Under the pieces are notes generated by a model that saw nothing but the letters and a program-made list of their open reading frames with translations, did no database searches and was not told the DNA's origin. A program made the translations under genes and the position numbers. From an uncultured Bacilli bacterium (GTDB taxonomy: Bacteria; Bacillota_I; Bacilli_A; RF39; UBA660), in contig CANROU010000003.1 of the NCBI GenBank assembly GCA_947632325.1, forward strand, positions 1 to 64,000: DNA of 64,000 nt, read 5' to 3'. How positions within the stretch are numbered: the stretch's first letter is position 1; each line of letters opens with the position of its first letter. Positions 50,899 through 60,721 of the stretch are shown piece by piece.

Positions 50899-53043
50899 GT
50901 GAAGAAAGAAAAAGAAGAAAAAAGGAAAATAAGCAAAGCCTGGACTATTATTTTAACTATCATAACATGTATTGCTTTAGTTACAAATGCTTATTCTATT
51001 TATAATATTTTATTACTAGGTCCAATTGAACCACTTATTCGCTATATTATAGTAGGAATCATGATCCTAATTGATTTAATAATCATAATTAAATTATTTA
51101 TTATCTATAAACGTCATAGAAATCCAAAACATTCTATCCTGATGTTATTCTTATTATTAATATATATATTAATTAATGTATTAATAGGTTATATGATTAA
51201 TAGAGTATATGGATCTATCAATTCTATGAATAAGGGATATATAACCTATACTACTGATTTAATTACCTTAAAAGATTCTAAAATAAATGATATTGCTGAT
51301 GTTAAAGATTTAGAAATTGGTATCATTGATGACAAAGAATCGATAGATGGCTATGTAATCAGTCAAGAAATTATAAAAGAAAACAAATTAAGTGAAACTA
51401 ATGATATAAATTCATATTCTGATTACTCATCAATGATGGATGATTTATATAACAAAAAAATTGATGCACTATTTATTTCTGATAATTATCCCTCTATGTT
51501 TCAGGGCATTAGTCAATATGAAAATATTAAAGATGATACTAAAATAATTTTTAGTAAAAATAAAAAGGTAAAAAAAGATAATGCTGATTCTACTTTGTTA
51601 GCTACTAATAAGCCTATTACAGAACCATTTACTATACTATTAATGGGTGTAGATTCAGAAATGGATGGACTTGATAAAAATAGTGTTGGAAATGGTGATG
51701 CCTTAATATTGATTACTTTTAACCCTAAGACATTAAATGCCACTATGCTTAGCATCCCACGTGATACTTATGTACCAATTGCTTGTTTTGCTAATCAGAT
51801 TGAAAATAAAATAACTCATGCTGCATGGCATGGTGAAAGTTGTATGATTAAAACTATTCAAAACTTTACAGATATTAATATTGATTACTATGTTAAAATC
51901 AATTTTAAAGGTGTTGTAGGATTAGTCGATGCTTTGGGAGGAATTGATGTTGAAGTTCCACAAAGGCTTTGTACTGATGATAGTAATCGAGGCAAAACAG
52001 TATGTATTAATGAAGGATTACAACATTTAGATGGTGAAGGAGCATTAGTTCTATCAAGAAATCGTAAACAGTTAGATAATGGTGATATAGGTCGTGGTTT
52101 AAATCAGCAGCTTGTAATTCAAGCCATGATTAATCAAATTAAAAACATTAATAATGTTAATAAACTATTAGAAATATTAGATATGGTTTCTAGAAACATG
52201 GATACCAATCTTACAACTGAACAAATTCTATCTTTCTATAATATTGCTAAAGATATTTTAAGTCGCAAGTTAGATAAGGAAAATGGTGAAATTGTTAACG
52301 TACAACATTTGTTTATTCAGGGTAATGGTCAAATGATCTATGATGAGAATACTAGAATGGTTTTATGGAATTATGTACCTGTTCAAAAGAGTATTGATGA
52401 TGTTGTTGATGCTATGAAAGTTAATTTAGCTTTGAAAGATTATGAATTAATTAAAGAATTTGATTTCTCTATTAATGAAGATTATGAAAAAGAAATTATT
52501 GGTGAAGGACCTTATAAGAGCAATAATAATTATACCCTTCTACCTGATTTTACTGGTGATACAAAGGAACAAGCTACTAAATGGGCTAGTGCTAATGGTG
52601 TAAAAGTAACATTTGTTACTGAAGAAACCAATGCATATCCAAACGGTACTGTATTTAAACAATCAGAACCCGCTAATAAGAGAACTGATAAACTTAAAGG
52701 TAGTGTGACATTAACTTTAGCGGCTAGCAAAAAGAGCAATGACACTACTACTGATGAAATAGATTGTAGCAAAGATAAAAAGAACAAAGCTTGTTTAGTA
52801 CCTGATTTTACTAAAATGACTAAACAAGAAATTATATCATGGGTAAAACCTTTAAAAAATGTTAATATTAAATTTGAAGAAGTTGTATACCCTGGAGCTA
52901 CAGCTGGACAAATTGTTTCCCAAAGTGTAAGTGCTAATACCTATTTAGGAGATACTATCAACATTACTATAGGTATTGCCAAAGACAATCAAGAAACAGT
53001 GGAACCGGATGATAATGATACTACGGAAGAAACCGATGAATAG
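50899..53043 (+). CDS. LytR-CpsA-Psr family protein with PASTA domains
   Basis: A 714-residue protein. Three membrane helices (residues about 15-105) are followed by a solute-binding-like segment (about 115-225), then the LCP catalytic domain (about 245-440) with ILLMGVDSE, LSIPRDTYV (the Arg pair region), HAAWHGE and GLVDALGGIDVEVP. Two PASTA-like repeats follow (about 545-700) and an acidic tail. LCP enzymes attach teichoic acid or capsule to peptidoglycan, so it may anchor the polymer made by the 23.7-38.5 kb cluster. The GTG at 50899 is the start; TTGGAGG upstream is its ribosome binding site, so the in-frame TTG at 50884 is not a start. Confidence 0.85.
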   Translation: MKKEKEEKRKISKAWTIILTIITCIALVTNAYSIYNILLLGPIEPLIRYIIVGIMILIDLIIIIKLFIIYKRHRNPKHSILMLFLLLIYILINVLIGYMINRVYGSINSMNKGYITYTTDLITLKDSKINDIADVKDLEIGIIDDKESIDGYVISQEIIKENKLSETNDINSYSDYSSMMDDLYNKKIDALFISDNYPSMFQGISQYENIKDDTKIIFSKNKKVKKDNADSTLLATNKPITEPFTILLMGVDSEMDGLDKNSVGNGDALILITFNPKTLNATMLSIPRDTYVPIACFANQIENKITHAAWHGESCMIKTIQNFTDINIDYYVKINFKGVVGLVDALGGIDVEVPQRLCTDDSNRGKTVCINEGLQHLDGEGALVLSRNRKQLDNGDIGRGLNQQLVIQAMINQIKNINNVNKLLEILDMVSRNMDTNLTTEQILSFYNIAKDILSRKLDKENGEIVNVQHLFIQGNGQMIYDENTRMVLWNYVPVQKSIDDVVDAMKVNLALKDYELIKEFDFSINEDYEKEIIGEGPYKSNNNYTLLPDFTGDTKEQATKWASANGVKVTFVTEETNAYPNGTVFKQSEPANKRTDKLKGSVTLTLAASKKSNDTTTDEIDCSKDKKNKACLVPDFTKMTKQEIISWVKPLKNVNIKFEEVVYPGATAGQIVSQSVSANTYLGDTINITIGIAKDNQETVEPDDNDTTEETDE

Positions 53044-53057
53044 GTTTCTTTTTTTAT
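53027..53057 (+). terminator. Terminator of the LCP gene
   Basis: AAGAAACC/GGTTTCTT, an 8-bp stem, then a T run; it overlaps the stop codon. Confidence 0.8.
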
Positions 53058-53065
53058 TAATAATT

Positions 53066-53102
53066 AAAAAAAAGAAAGACCATAACACTATGTATCTTTC
53101 TT
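53066..53102 (-). terminator. Terminator of the LTA synthase operon
   Basis: Minus strand AAGAAAGA/TCTTTCTT stem (53095-53102 with 53072-53079) followed by six or more T. A second hairpin, GTTAGAA/TTCTAAC, lies at 53104-53122. Confidence 0.65.
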
Positions 53103-53155
53103 CGTTAGAAATAAATTCTAACAGTAAAGTATATGTAATAAACTAATTAATATGC

Positions 53156-53767
53156 TTAATCCATTTCTACAACTACCAATTTAATATCATCATGAACTAA
53201 AGTAATTGTGGCTTCATTTTCATATCCTAAATCTTTAGCGTACTCCCAATTTACTTTTACTTTATAAGCATTTTCATCAGTTGTATCCAAGTAATCAAAA
53301 GAAGTATTACTAATATCTTCTACTGTTACTTTTTTAACATATGGTAATTCTTGTTTTCTTTCATTATAAATATTGCTTTGAACATACTTATAAACTGTAT
53401 CCATTGCTTTTTCTAAGAAATCATCAAGTTCATCAGGATGAACAAAATCAGCTCCGCCTACATCTGTTTTAGCTACTTTATTATCTAAGGTATAAAAGTC
53501 TAAGATAAACATTTTACTAATCAATTCAGCATACTTTTTTTCATCTACGACGTCTTCTTTTAAAACATTTTCTAATTCCTTAAATAAGGCTTGATATTCC
53601 TTACTTTTATTATCATGTAATTGGTAACCATATTTTTCAATCTCACTTACTACTTGTGCTTCACTGACTTTTGATTTAGGGCGAAAACCCAAATACCATA
53701 CTACGCATCCTATTATCAACAATACTACTATAACAATTATTATTTTTGCTTTCTTTTTCAATTTCAT
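53156..53767 (-). CDS. Membrane-anchored protein after LTA synthase gene
   Basis: A 203-residue protein with a basic start and one N-terminal membrane helix (IIIVIVVLLIIGCVVWYLGF), then a helical, acidic outer domain of about 170 residues. No family is recognised. Its start overlaps the end of the LTA synthase-like gene by 4 bp (ATGA), so the two are translated together, and a role in the same wall process is a fair guess. Confidence 0.65.
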   Translation of the reverse strand: MKLKKKAKIIIVIVVLLIIGCVVWYLGFRPKSKVSEAQVVSEIEKYGYQLHDNKSKEYQALFKELENVLKEDVVDEKKYAELISKMFILDFYTLDNKVAKTDVGGADFVHPDELDDFLEKAMDTVYKYVQSNIYNERKQELPYVKKVTVEDISNTSFDYLDTTDENAYKVKVNWEYAKDLGYENEATITLVHDDIKLVVVEMD

Positions 53768-55845
53768 TTTTCATTCTCCTTATTAAACAATTCAGTTTGT
53801 TGTCTATCTCTTAATATCAAATCATAAACGATTATATCATTAGAAACATCTAATAAAGATTCTGAATACTCATTACATTTTTGAATATCTTCTTCACTAA
53901 TCGCTTCATCTCTTAATGATAAATACTCTCCCTTTTGACTATTGTAGTATACAGTATTGGTCACCCAGTTACCATTTGGGAAGACAACAATATTATCATC
54001 TTTAATAGAAAAAATATCATGTCCTAATTGATAAGGATTATTAACACCTAACATATTACTAAGAGTTGGTAAAACATCATACATGCCCATGACATTACTA
54101 TTAATAGTTACATGTTCACCCGTTGGATCCCAAATAATAAATGGCACTTTACGATTGAGTTCATATTGATAACTATCAAAATCATAATAGTTAGGATCAT
54201 CTTTATCTAATACACTATCAGTAAGTTTATCATAATTGTAAAGACGAACATAATCATTTTTAGGTAATCTAGCATCATGATCACCATAGAGAACAATAAT
54301 TGTATTATCTAATAAACCATTATTTCTTAAATCCGTAATAAATTGACCTAAAGCAGCATCAGCATAATGAATAGATTTTAAATAATTACCTAATTTAGTA
54401 CCTTCCATATAAGGATAGCTTATCTCCTCTACCTGCCCTTGCTCATTGGTAATGGTCTCCTTGATATCTACATCAAAAGGATCATACTTTTCTACATCCG
54501 AAAATGGTGTATGGTTAGTAAGAGTTATAAAAGTGCCAAAGAAAGGAACACCTTTATTTTTAATTTCTTGTAAATAAGGAATAGCTTGACTAAAGAAAGA
54601 TTTATCAGAAAGACCCAAGCCAATAGTATTATCTTTGGTTACCTCAAAATCTTTTTTACTATAAAAACGTTCATAGCCCAATTTTTCATGCATAACCCGC
54701 CTATTCCAAAAATCAGCCGTATTCGCATGCATACTAAAAGTATAATAACCTTTTTCTTTTAAAAGTAATGGCATACTAATATAAGTACGATCAGAATAAC
54801 TAACAAAGGCTGTACCATTGTGAGTAGGCATTAATGATGTATTAACAGTTAATTCCGTATCACTACTTGTTCCAACACTCACTTGAGAATAGAAATTATT
54901 AAAAAACATACCTTCTCGAGCTAATTTATTTAAGTTAGGCGTAACTTCCTGCCCGTTGAATGATAAATTCATGACAAATGATTGCATACTTTCAGCATGT
55001 ATCGCAATAACATTTTTACCCTCAAAAATACCTGTATATTCATTTGCTGTATGCTCTTTTCTATTAGCAAAATAATCATGAAACTTCTTAGTGGCATTAT
55101 CTAATCCAAATAATGATGATACTTTAGGTTGAACGCTTGTAATAACATCATTAATCTGGTAAGTATAAATACCAAAACGCATAACAATATATTCTCTATT
55201 CCATTGCTTACTAAAACGACCAATTTCTAATGAGGTTAAAGTAATCGTAAAAAGTGCCACACAAATACCACCAACTAATAAATGCTTAAAAGTTTTTTTC
55301 TTACGTTGACTAAAAGGTAAATTACGCTTATAATCCGCTCTTTTCTTAAGTTTTAAATGAACAATAACAAAAACAATAGGTCCCCATAAATAAATAAGAT
55401 CTTTAAGTTGTAAAACATTTTCTACTACAGCATCTCCCACTGGCGCAATAAACTGCGTAAGCGATAGCATCGAAACAGAGGCAAAAGAAGTATAAAAAGT
55501 ATAATAAATAGAATTAATAAGACAAATAGCCGTAAAAATAATTTCCCATACTAAATAATATATAAAACTCTTATCTTTCTTAAACAAATAACCTATGCTT
55601 CCAATAATAACCACAATAGCAAAATCAGCCAAAATAGGTTTAAAAGCAAGATAATTTTCCATTGTCTTCATAGTAAAAAATCTTAACAAAGTAGCATTTA
55701 TAACACAAGTAAAAACATATGTCAAAAACAAAACATTGTTAGTTACATATGTTTTTATTCTCTTTTTCAAATATAGCAATTTCCCTTTTGGATCCTTTTT
55801 AATATTTAAACAAAAGTTTTTAATTTTTGTTCTTATCTTTTTCAT
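53764..55845 (-). CDS. LTA synthase family sulfatase-like membrane protein
   Basis: A 693-residue protein. Five membrane helices fill about residues 30-215, and the outer sulfatase-like domain follows. NVIAIHAESMQSFVM has the metal Glu, and SVGTSSDTELTVNTSLMP gives the nucleophile Thr region of LtaS (GKTSDSE). DHDARLP is the later metal site. LtaS polymerises glycerol phosphate from phosphatidylglycerol. The start is ATG 55845, not further upstream: a TTGAAA-17-TATAAT promoter covers 55865-55893. Confidence 0.87.
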   Translation of the reverse strand: MKKIRTKIKNFCLNIKKDPKGKLLYLKKRIKTYVTNNVLFLTYVFTCVINATLLRFFTMKTMENYLAFKPILADFAIVVIIGSIGYLFKKDKSFIYYLVWEIIFTAICLINSIYYTFYTSFASVSMLSLTQFIAPVGDAVVENVLQLKDLIYLWGPIVFVIVHLKLKKRADYKRNLPFSQRKKKTFKHLLVGGICVALFTITLTSLEIGRFSKQWNREYIVMRFGIYTYQINDVITSVQPKVSSLFGLDNATKKFHDYFANRKEHTANEYTGIFEGKNVIAIHAESMQSFVMNLSFNGQEVTPNLNKLAREGMFFNNFYSQVSVGTSSDTELTVNTSLMPTHNGTAFVSYSDRTYISMPLLLKEKGYYTFSMHANTADFWNRRVMHEKLGYERFYSKKDFEVTKDNTIGLGLSDKSFFSQAIPYLQEIKNKGVPFFGTFITLTNHTPFSDVEKYDPFDVDIKETITNEQGQVEEISYPYMEGTKLGNYLKSIHYADAALGQFITDLRNNGLLDNTIIVLYGDHDARLPKNDYVRLYNYDKLTDSVLDKDDPNYYDFDSYQYELNRKVPFIIWDPTGEHVTINSNVMGMYDVLPTLSNMLGVNNPYQLGHDIFSIKDDNIVVFPNGNWVTNTVYYNSQKGEYLSLRDEAISEEDIQKCNEYSESLLDVSNDIIVYDLILRDRQQTELFNKENEK

Positions 55846-55864
55846 TATTTTCAACCTCTTCATC

Positions 55865-55893
55865 ATTATAACACTGTAAGTTATGTTTTTCAA
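55865..55893 (-). promoter_or_regulatory. Promoter of the LTA synthase-like gene
   Basis: Minus strand: TTGAAA (55893-55888), 17-bp spacer, TATAAT (55870-55865). The expected start near 55858 leaves a leader of about 12 bases, which contains AGAGG. Confidence 0.8.
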
Positions 55894-55913
55894 GTATAGC
55901 TAAATCACTAATT

Positions 55914-56741
55914 TTATTTCTTTACTTCTTCATTATGAATAGTATTAATAGCCATACCTAATACAAAAACATAAGCTAAAACGTATACCCACAATAATAA
56001 AATTAAAATATTAGAAATACTTCCATAAAAAATATCGTATTTAGCAAAAATCTCAACATAAACAGAATATATTTCAGTAGCTATTATCCAAGTGATGGTT
56101 GTAAAAATAGCTCCATATGTAGTAGTACTACTTTTTATCTTAACATCAGGAGCAATAGTATATAAGAGTTTAATATTAAAATAAATTAAGAAGATAGATA
56201 AAGGATATTTTAAAATTTGATACAACTTATAAATTAAAAGTACTATCTCATCACCATGAAAAACAGTCCTTATGATGTTAAAAATAAAATCACCAAAAGC
56301 CGGCACTAATAGCACAAAAATAAGTAGTAACACTAAAATAAAAGTCATCAAAATTGCCTTAATTCTTCTTTTCAATAGATTAGAATCTGGGGTTTTATAT
56401 AATTGATTAGAAGCAATAATCATCGAATGAGTTCCATTGGATGCCAAAACAAAAGCCGAAGCAAAAAAGATAATCATATTAAAATTTAATCCTTTACCAG
56501 ATACAATAGACAAAAGCAAAGTAGAAGCACTCCCTGGTACAGATTTTATAATAAATTCTTTGATAGTATCCATAGAAAGGGAGAAGAGGGAGGCAATCCC
56601 TCCTACTAACGCAATCAATGGAATAATGGATAAAACAAAGAAGAAAGCTAATTGACCTGGTAAAATACGCATTTCCGGTTTAGTAGCTGCTCCAACCAAT
56701 TGCTTTCCTATATCCTTGAACCGTTCTTTTATGGATTTCAT
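55914..56741 (-). CDS. YihY/virulence factor BrkB family membrane protein
   Basis: A 275-residue protein with six membrane helices. GQLAFFFVLSIIPLIALVGGIASLF near the N terminus and YGAIFTTITWIIATEIYSVYVEIFAKYDIFYGSISNILILLLWVYVLAYVFVLGM near the C terminus are typical of YihY/BrkB. The family was once taken for RNase BN; the true role is unknown. Its start overlaps the GGDEF gene by 4 bp (ATGA), so it ends the gatC-gatA-gatB-led operon. Confidence 0.88.
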   Translation of the reverse strand: MKSIKERFKDIGKQLVGAATKPEMRILPGQLAFFFVLSIIPLIALVGGIASLFSLSMDTIKEFIIKSVPGSASTLLLSIVSGKGLNFNMIIFFASAFVLASNGTHSMIIASNQLYKTPDSNLLKRRIKAILMTFILVLLLIFVLLVPAFGDFIFNIIRTVFHGDEIVLLIYKLYQILKYPLSIFLIYFNIKLLYTIAPDVKIKSSTTTYGAIFTTITWIIATEIYSVYVEIFAKYDIFYGSISNILILLLWVYVLAYVFVLGMAINTIHNEEVKK

Positions 56742-58780
56742 TTATATTCCTCTTTATTAGTCCTCATATCTAATACTGCTTCATTAATAGCATCATCAAT
56801 CGTTTTAATTTCATCACGGATCATACTAAAACCAATAGCCGCTCCAAATTGATGTGGCAATTCCTTTAATTCTTTAGATAACTTCTTAGTATAAGTTGAT
56901 ACCTGCTGTTCACTATATCCCATTAAATATATCAAAAATTCATTACCATCTGTTCTAATAATTTCACTATTTTCTAGTTGTGTATTAACCAAAATAGCCG
57001 CAGCTTTAATAATTAAATCATCACCTGCTTCATGGCCATAATTATCATTAACATATTTAACATTATTTAAATCAATAATAACAATAGCTTGAGGAAAAAT
57101 ATTACACTCTTCCCATTTTTTCATATTCAAATTCAAGTAATTACGGTTTTTAAGAGATGTTAACATATCTGTATATTTACGGCGTTCTTCTTTCCTTACT
57201 GTTTTCTGCTGCTTTTTCTTATGTAGTAAGAAATAAACTATTCCAGCAACAATAGCCACCAACACAATAATAACTATGATAATTAAATATAATTGCCAAA
57301 GAGTAACTTTACTTAATATTGGTTGTGAAAGAGTTTCCATAGCTGTATTACGGTAACGGTAATAAGAATTAGTGTTAATAATATAATTAAATAAATCATA
57401 GAATGTCTCATTATCTTTTTTTACCATGAATTTATAATCATTCATCATAGTATCAATATATAAAATCTCATATTTAGCAAATTTAGAAGAGCGATAATAA
57501 TTATAAGTTTCTCTATCTACTATAATAATAGAATTTTTACTCTTTTTAATTAATGTGTTTAAATCTTCATATGGTTCAATTATAGCCTTACTATTATTAA
57601 CAAAATAATCATACAAAGCATTCCCTTTAAGCATAGATATCGTCTCATCTTTTAAACTTTCTAGTGATGAAACAATATGATTACTATTAGGAAGAGCTAA
57701 AACAACATAATCTTCAACAAAAGTTGAAATAGTCGTTAAATAATCATCATCAACCATATTATAATAATCAAAATAAAGGTCTACTTCTTTATTGTCAATA
57801 GCTTGTTTTAAATCATCGACACTAGTATACTTCTTATAAGTAAATTCAATATTTGTTAAACGTTTCATACGTTGTAAATATTCACTAGCAATACCCAAGG
57901 GTTCATGATTAAAGGTAACATCATATGGAGCATTCTCAACATAACCATATACATAATTTTTAGAAATTAAATCCGCCCTAGTCTTATCATTGATATTATT
58001 TTCTAATACATAATAATCTAAATAAGCCTCATTATACTCTTCAACATAATTGTTTTCTTTCCAATTTGTATAATATTTTTGAATTATCTCATTTAATCGT
58101 TTATCACTATCTTCACTTAAAGTCAAAACCACCTTTTTGTTCATTTCGGTAAAATAATAATTAATGTAATAATTTTCTTGACCAATTAATTTATCTAAAT
58201 ACATCATGTTAGGAATAATAATCATCCCAACATCACCATTATCTAAAGCTTTGTACAATTCATCGATAGTATTATAAGTTTTATAAGACAAATCAGTACC
58301 TGATTTTAGATAATAACTAAGTTCTCCAACATCCTCATTAAACACACCAAAAGTTATATCTTTTAAATCACCGAGATGATTAATCTTTTGGTAAGATCTT
58401 CCTACCATTACATAGCCATCTTCAAATATTAATAAATCTTGATTACTAAGTTTTTCATCATTATTTAAAATACGAATACGATAACCATTAGTAGAAGGCT
58501 TATCTTCTTTTAAATAAGGAATACGATTGAACTCTAGGCCAACATTTTCTTCAAAATCATCTAAAAATTGGAATAAGACACCCTCGCCTTCCATACCATA
58601 AAGAGGAAAATTATTAACAATTTCAAAATCAACAACAGTGTCTTGATTATTTTCTAACCAACGTTTCTCAATAACATTTAAGGAAGTTTTTTTATCAACA
58701 GTATGATAATATGCATAACCTGATAAAATGCCTCCTATAACTAATACCACACCAATAAATATAAATATCTTTTTTTTCAT
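56738..58780 (-). CDS. Sensor protein with degenerate GGDEF domain
   Basis: A 680-residue protein. An N-terminal anchor (residues 5-25) is followed by two solute-binding-like domains of the SBP_bac_3 type (about 30-260 and 265-480), a membrane helix (about 500-525), and a GGDEF domain. The first metal site is intact (IVIIDLNNVKYVNDNYGHEAGDDLI), but the signature reads RTDGNEF instead of RxGGDEF, at about residue 610, and there is no RxxD inhibitory site. It may bind GTP without making c-di-GMP. The start overlaps the upstream gene's stop by 4 bp (ATGA). Confidence 0.8.
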   Translation of the reverse strand: MKKKIFIFIGVVLVIGGILSGYAYYHTVDKKTSLNVIEKRWLENNQDTVVDFEIVNNFPLYGMEGEGVLFQFLDDFEENVGLEFNRIPYLKEDKPSTNGYRIRILNNDEKLSNQDLLIFEDGYVMVGRSYQKINHLGDLKDITFGVFNEDVGELSYYLKSGTDLSYKTYNTIDELYKALDNGDVGMIIIPNMMYLDKLIGQENYYINYYFTEMNKKVVLTLSEDSDKRLNEIIQKYYTNWKENNYVEEYNEAYLDYYVLENNINDKTRADLISKNYVYGYVENAPYDVTFNHEPLGIASEYLQRMKRLTNIEFTYKKYTSVDDLKQAIDNKEVDLYFDYYNMVDDDYLTTISTFVEDYVVLALPNSNHIVSSLESLKDETISMLKGNALYDYFVNNSKAIIEPYEDLNTLIKKSKNSIIIVDRETYNYYRSSKFAKYEILYIDTMMNDYKFMVKKDNETFYDLFNYIINTNSYYRYRNTAMETLSQPILSKVTLWQLYLIIIVIIVLVAIVAGIVYFLLHKKKQQKTVRKEERRKYTDMLTSLKNRNYLNLNMKKWEECNIFPQAIVIIDLNNVKYVNDNYGHEAGDDLIIKAAAILVNTQLENSEIIRTDGNEFLIYLMGYSEQQVSTYTKKLSKELKELPHQFGAAIGFSMIRDEIKTIDDAINEAVLDMRTNKEEYK

Positions 58781-59247
58781 TGTGTGGCCTCCCGATTTTT
58801 AGTCCAACTATAACTATCTTTAGCATGGTGTTTATACGCTATAATTGGAAAATCGCTAATTTCTTCATTATTTTTCTTAATTAATACCTGAAAATCATAA
58901 AATTTCTTTTGATTATCTTCAAAATAATTTAATAATTTATCAGCTAATACTCTAGCATCTGCCACTGATGCTTCATCAGCAACAGTTATAATAAAGTTAA
59001 TTAATTTGCCTTTTGTTTCTTGAGAAATATCAACAACAAGGCCTTCTTGTTTCATTTCACCAATTATTTGTTCATATTTTGAATCTTTAATCTTAACCTC
59101 TTCTATGCCATCTAAACGATCTCCATAAACTGCATTGCCTGTATCAGGGAAAAAGATTTGCATTGCTTTAGCAGCAATAAATATCAATAAAACAAAAGCC
59201 ACAATTACTATAATAGTATACTTATTTCTTTTAACAAACTTCTTCAT
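58777..59247 (-). CDS. Single-pass membrane protein in gat operon, unknown
   Basis: A 156-residue protein: basic start, one membrane helix (TIIVIVAFVLLIFIAAKAMQIFF) and an outer domain of about 120 residues in which VADARVLADKLLNYFEDNQKKFYDFQVLIKK is predicted helix-strand. No family is recognised. ATG 59247 has AGGATG eight bases upstream; an in-frame ATG 17 codons earlier has no binding site. It lies between gatB and the GGDEF protein, with a 4-bp overlap to the latter, so it may be a partner of that sensor. Confidence 0.6.
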   Translation of the reverse strand: MKKFVKRNKYTIIVIVAFVLLIFIAAKAMQIFFPDTGNAVYGDRLDGIEEVKIKDSKYEQIIGEMKQEGLVVDISQETKGKLINFIITVADEASVADARVLADKLLNYFEDNQKKFYDFQVLIKKNNEEISDFPIIAYKHHAKDSYSWTKNREATQ

Positions 59248-59299
59248 TCTATCACATCCTATTATACCTATTATACAACATCTTTTAACATCTGGCAAT

Positions 59300-60721
59300 T
59301 TATACTTTCTTTAATTCTTCTTGTAATAACTTATTAGCTACAGCGGGATTAGCCGCTCCTTTTGTTTCCTTCATAATTTGACCCATGAGGTATTTAATAG
59401 CTCTATCATGACCATTATGATATGCTTCAACACTTTCGGGATTATTCTCTATTATATTCTTAATAATTTTAATTAGAAGTTCTGTATCATTGATATTCTC
59501 AATGCCTTTTTCTTTTAATAATGTATCAACATCTTTAGTAGTCTCTAGATAATCAATTAAAATATCTTTTATATTCTTATTAGTAATCTTGCCTTCTTTT
59601 AATGATGTTAAAAGCTCAAGACACCTGGTTTTAGACAAATTAGTATCTGTTAAATCCTTCATTGTTCTATTAAGATAAGCACTAATATCCCCTAATAATA
59701 AATTACTTAAAACAACAAAATCAATATCTTCATCTAAAAATAAATTTATATAATCACTTAATGGTTTATTTTGTAAAAGTTTTTTAATATTAATATCACT
59801 AATATTGCGTTTCTTATAAGCTTCTATTCTATCATCAGGTAACATAGGCATATTATCTTTAGTATCCCTGATAAATTCCTTGCTTAGATGTAATTTAGGA
59901 ATATCTGGTTCTGGGAAATAGCGATAATCATTACCAATTTCTTTAACCCTCATCAAAATAGTGGTACCACTGACATCGTCAAAACGTCTCGTTTCTTCTT
60001 GAATAACAATACCTTGATTTAACAATTCCTCTTGTCGTGTGGCTTCTTTATCTATAGCAATACCAACATTTCTAATGGAGCTGATATTTTTAATCTCTGT
60101 CCTAGTGCCTAATTGTTCGGTTTTACTAATCGAAACATTAACATCACAACGCATACTGCCTTCTTCCATCTTACAATCTGAAACATCAGCGTAAAGAAGT
60201 AATTGTCTTAGTTTTTCTAAATATAACATTGCTTCATCACTACTAGTCATGTCCGGTTCTGTGACAATTTCAATCAAAGGAACTCCTGCTCTATTAAAAT
60301 CGAGATATGAGTGATCCGTTTGATGAACACTTTTGGCTGTATCTTCTTCAATATGAATATCATGAATCCTAATTTTTTTGCTATTTTCATCTTCACCAAT
60401 TTCTACATATCCATTAATTCCAATGGGTGTTCTTGCCTGGGTAATTTGATAACCCTTTGGTAAATCGGGATAAAAATAATTTTTACGATCAAAAAACATA
60501 TCTTCATTAATCTCACAATTAAGCGCTAAAGCAGCTCTAAGGGCTAACATAACCGCACCATAATTGACAGTAGGAAGAGTTCCAGGATAAGCCAAATCAA
60601 GTAACGTAATATTAGAATTAGCTTCATCTCCATAAGCATTAGCTGCTGAAGAAAACATTTTAGTATTAGTTTTTAATTCACAGTGGACTTCGATACCAAC
60701 TGTTTTTTTATAATCACTCAT
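59300..60721 (-). CDS. gatB: Asp-tRNA(Asn)/Glu-tRNA(Gln) amidotransferase subunit B
   Basis: A 473-residue GatB: VGIEVHCELKTNTKMFS at the N terminus, RKNYFYPDLPKGYQITQ, DFNRAGVPLIEIVTEPD, EGSMRCDVNVSI, RYFPEPDIP, and a C-terminal YqeY/GatB domain. With GatA and GatC it converts misacylated Glu-tRNA(Gln) or Asp-tRNA(Asn) to the correct amides. Its start overlaps gatA by 8 bp. Confidence 0.97.
   Translation of the reverse strand: MSDYKKTVGIEVHCELKTNTKMFSSAANAYGDEANSNITLLDLAYPGTLPTVNYGAVMLALRAALALNCEINEDMFFDRKNYFYPDLPKGYQITQARTPIGINGYVEIGEDENSKKIRIHDIHIEEDTAKSVHQTDHSYLDFNRAGVPLIEIVTEPDMTSSDEAMLYLEKLRQLLLYADVSDCKMEEGSMRCDVNVSISKTEQLGTRTEIKNISSIRNVGIAIDKEATRQEELLNQGIVIQEETRRFDDVSGTTILMRVKEIGNDYRYFPEPDIPKLHLSKEFIRDTKDNMPMLPDDRIEAYKKRNISDINIKKLLQNKPLSDYINLFLDEDIDFVVLSNLLLGDISAYLNRTMKDLTDTNLSKTRCLELLTSLKEGKITNKNIKDILIDYLETTKDVDTLLKEKGIENINDTELLIKIIKNIIENNPESVEAYHNGHDRAIKYLMGQIMKETKGAANPAVANKLLQEELKKV

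Noticed and set aside
50884-50899. TTG start of the LCP gene at 50884
   Set aside because: The TTG is part of the TTGGAGG ribosome binding site of the GTG at 50899.
55846-55893. Longer N terminus of the LTA synthase-like protein
   Set aside because: The extra codons coincide with a TTGAAA-17-TATAAT promoter, so they are probably not transcribed.
56738-58780. Mycoplasma-type code with TGA as Trp
   Set aside because: Several genes end in TGA inside ATGA overlaps with the next gene, and conserved Trp positions use TGG.
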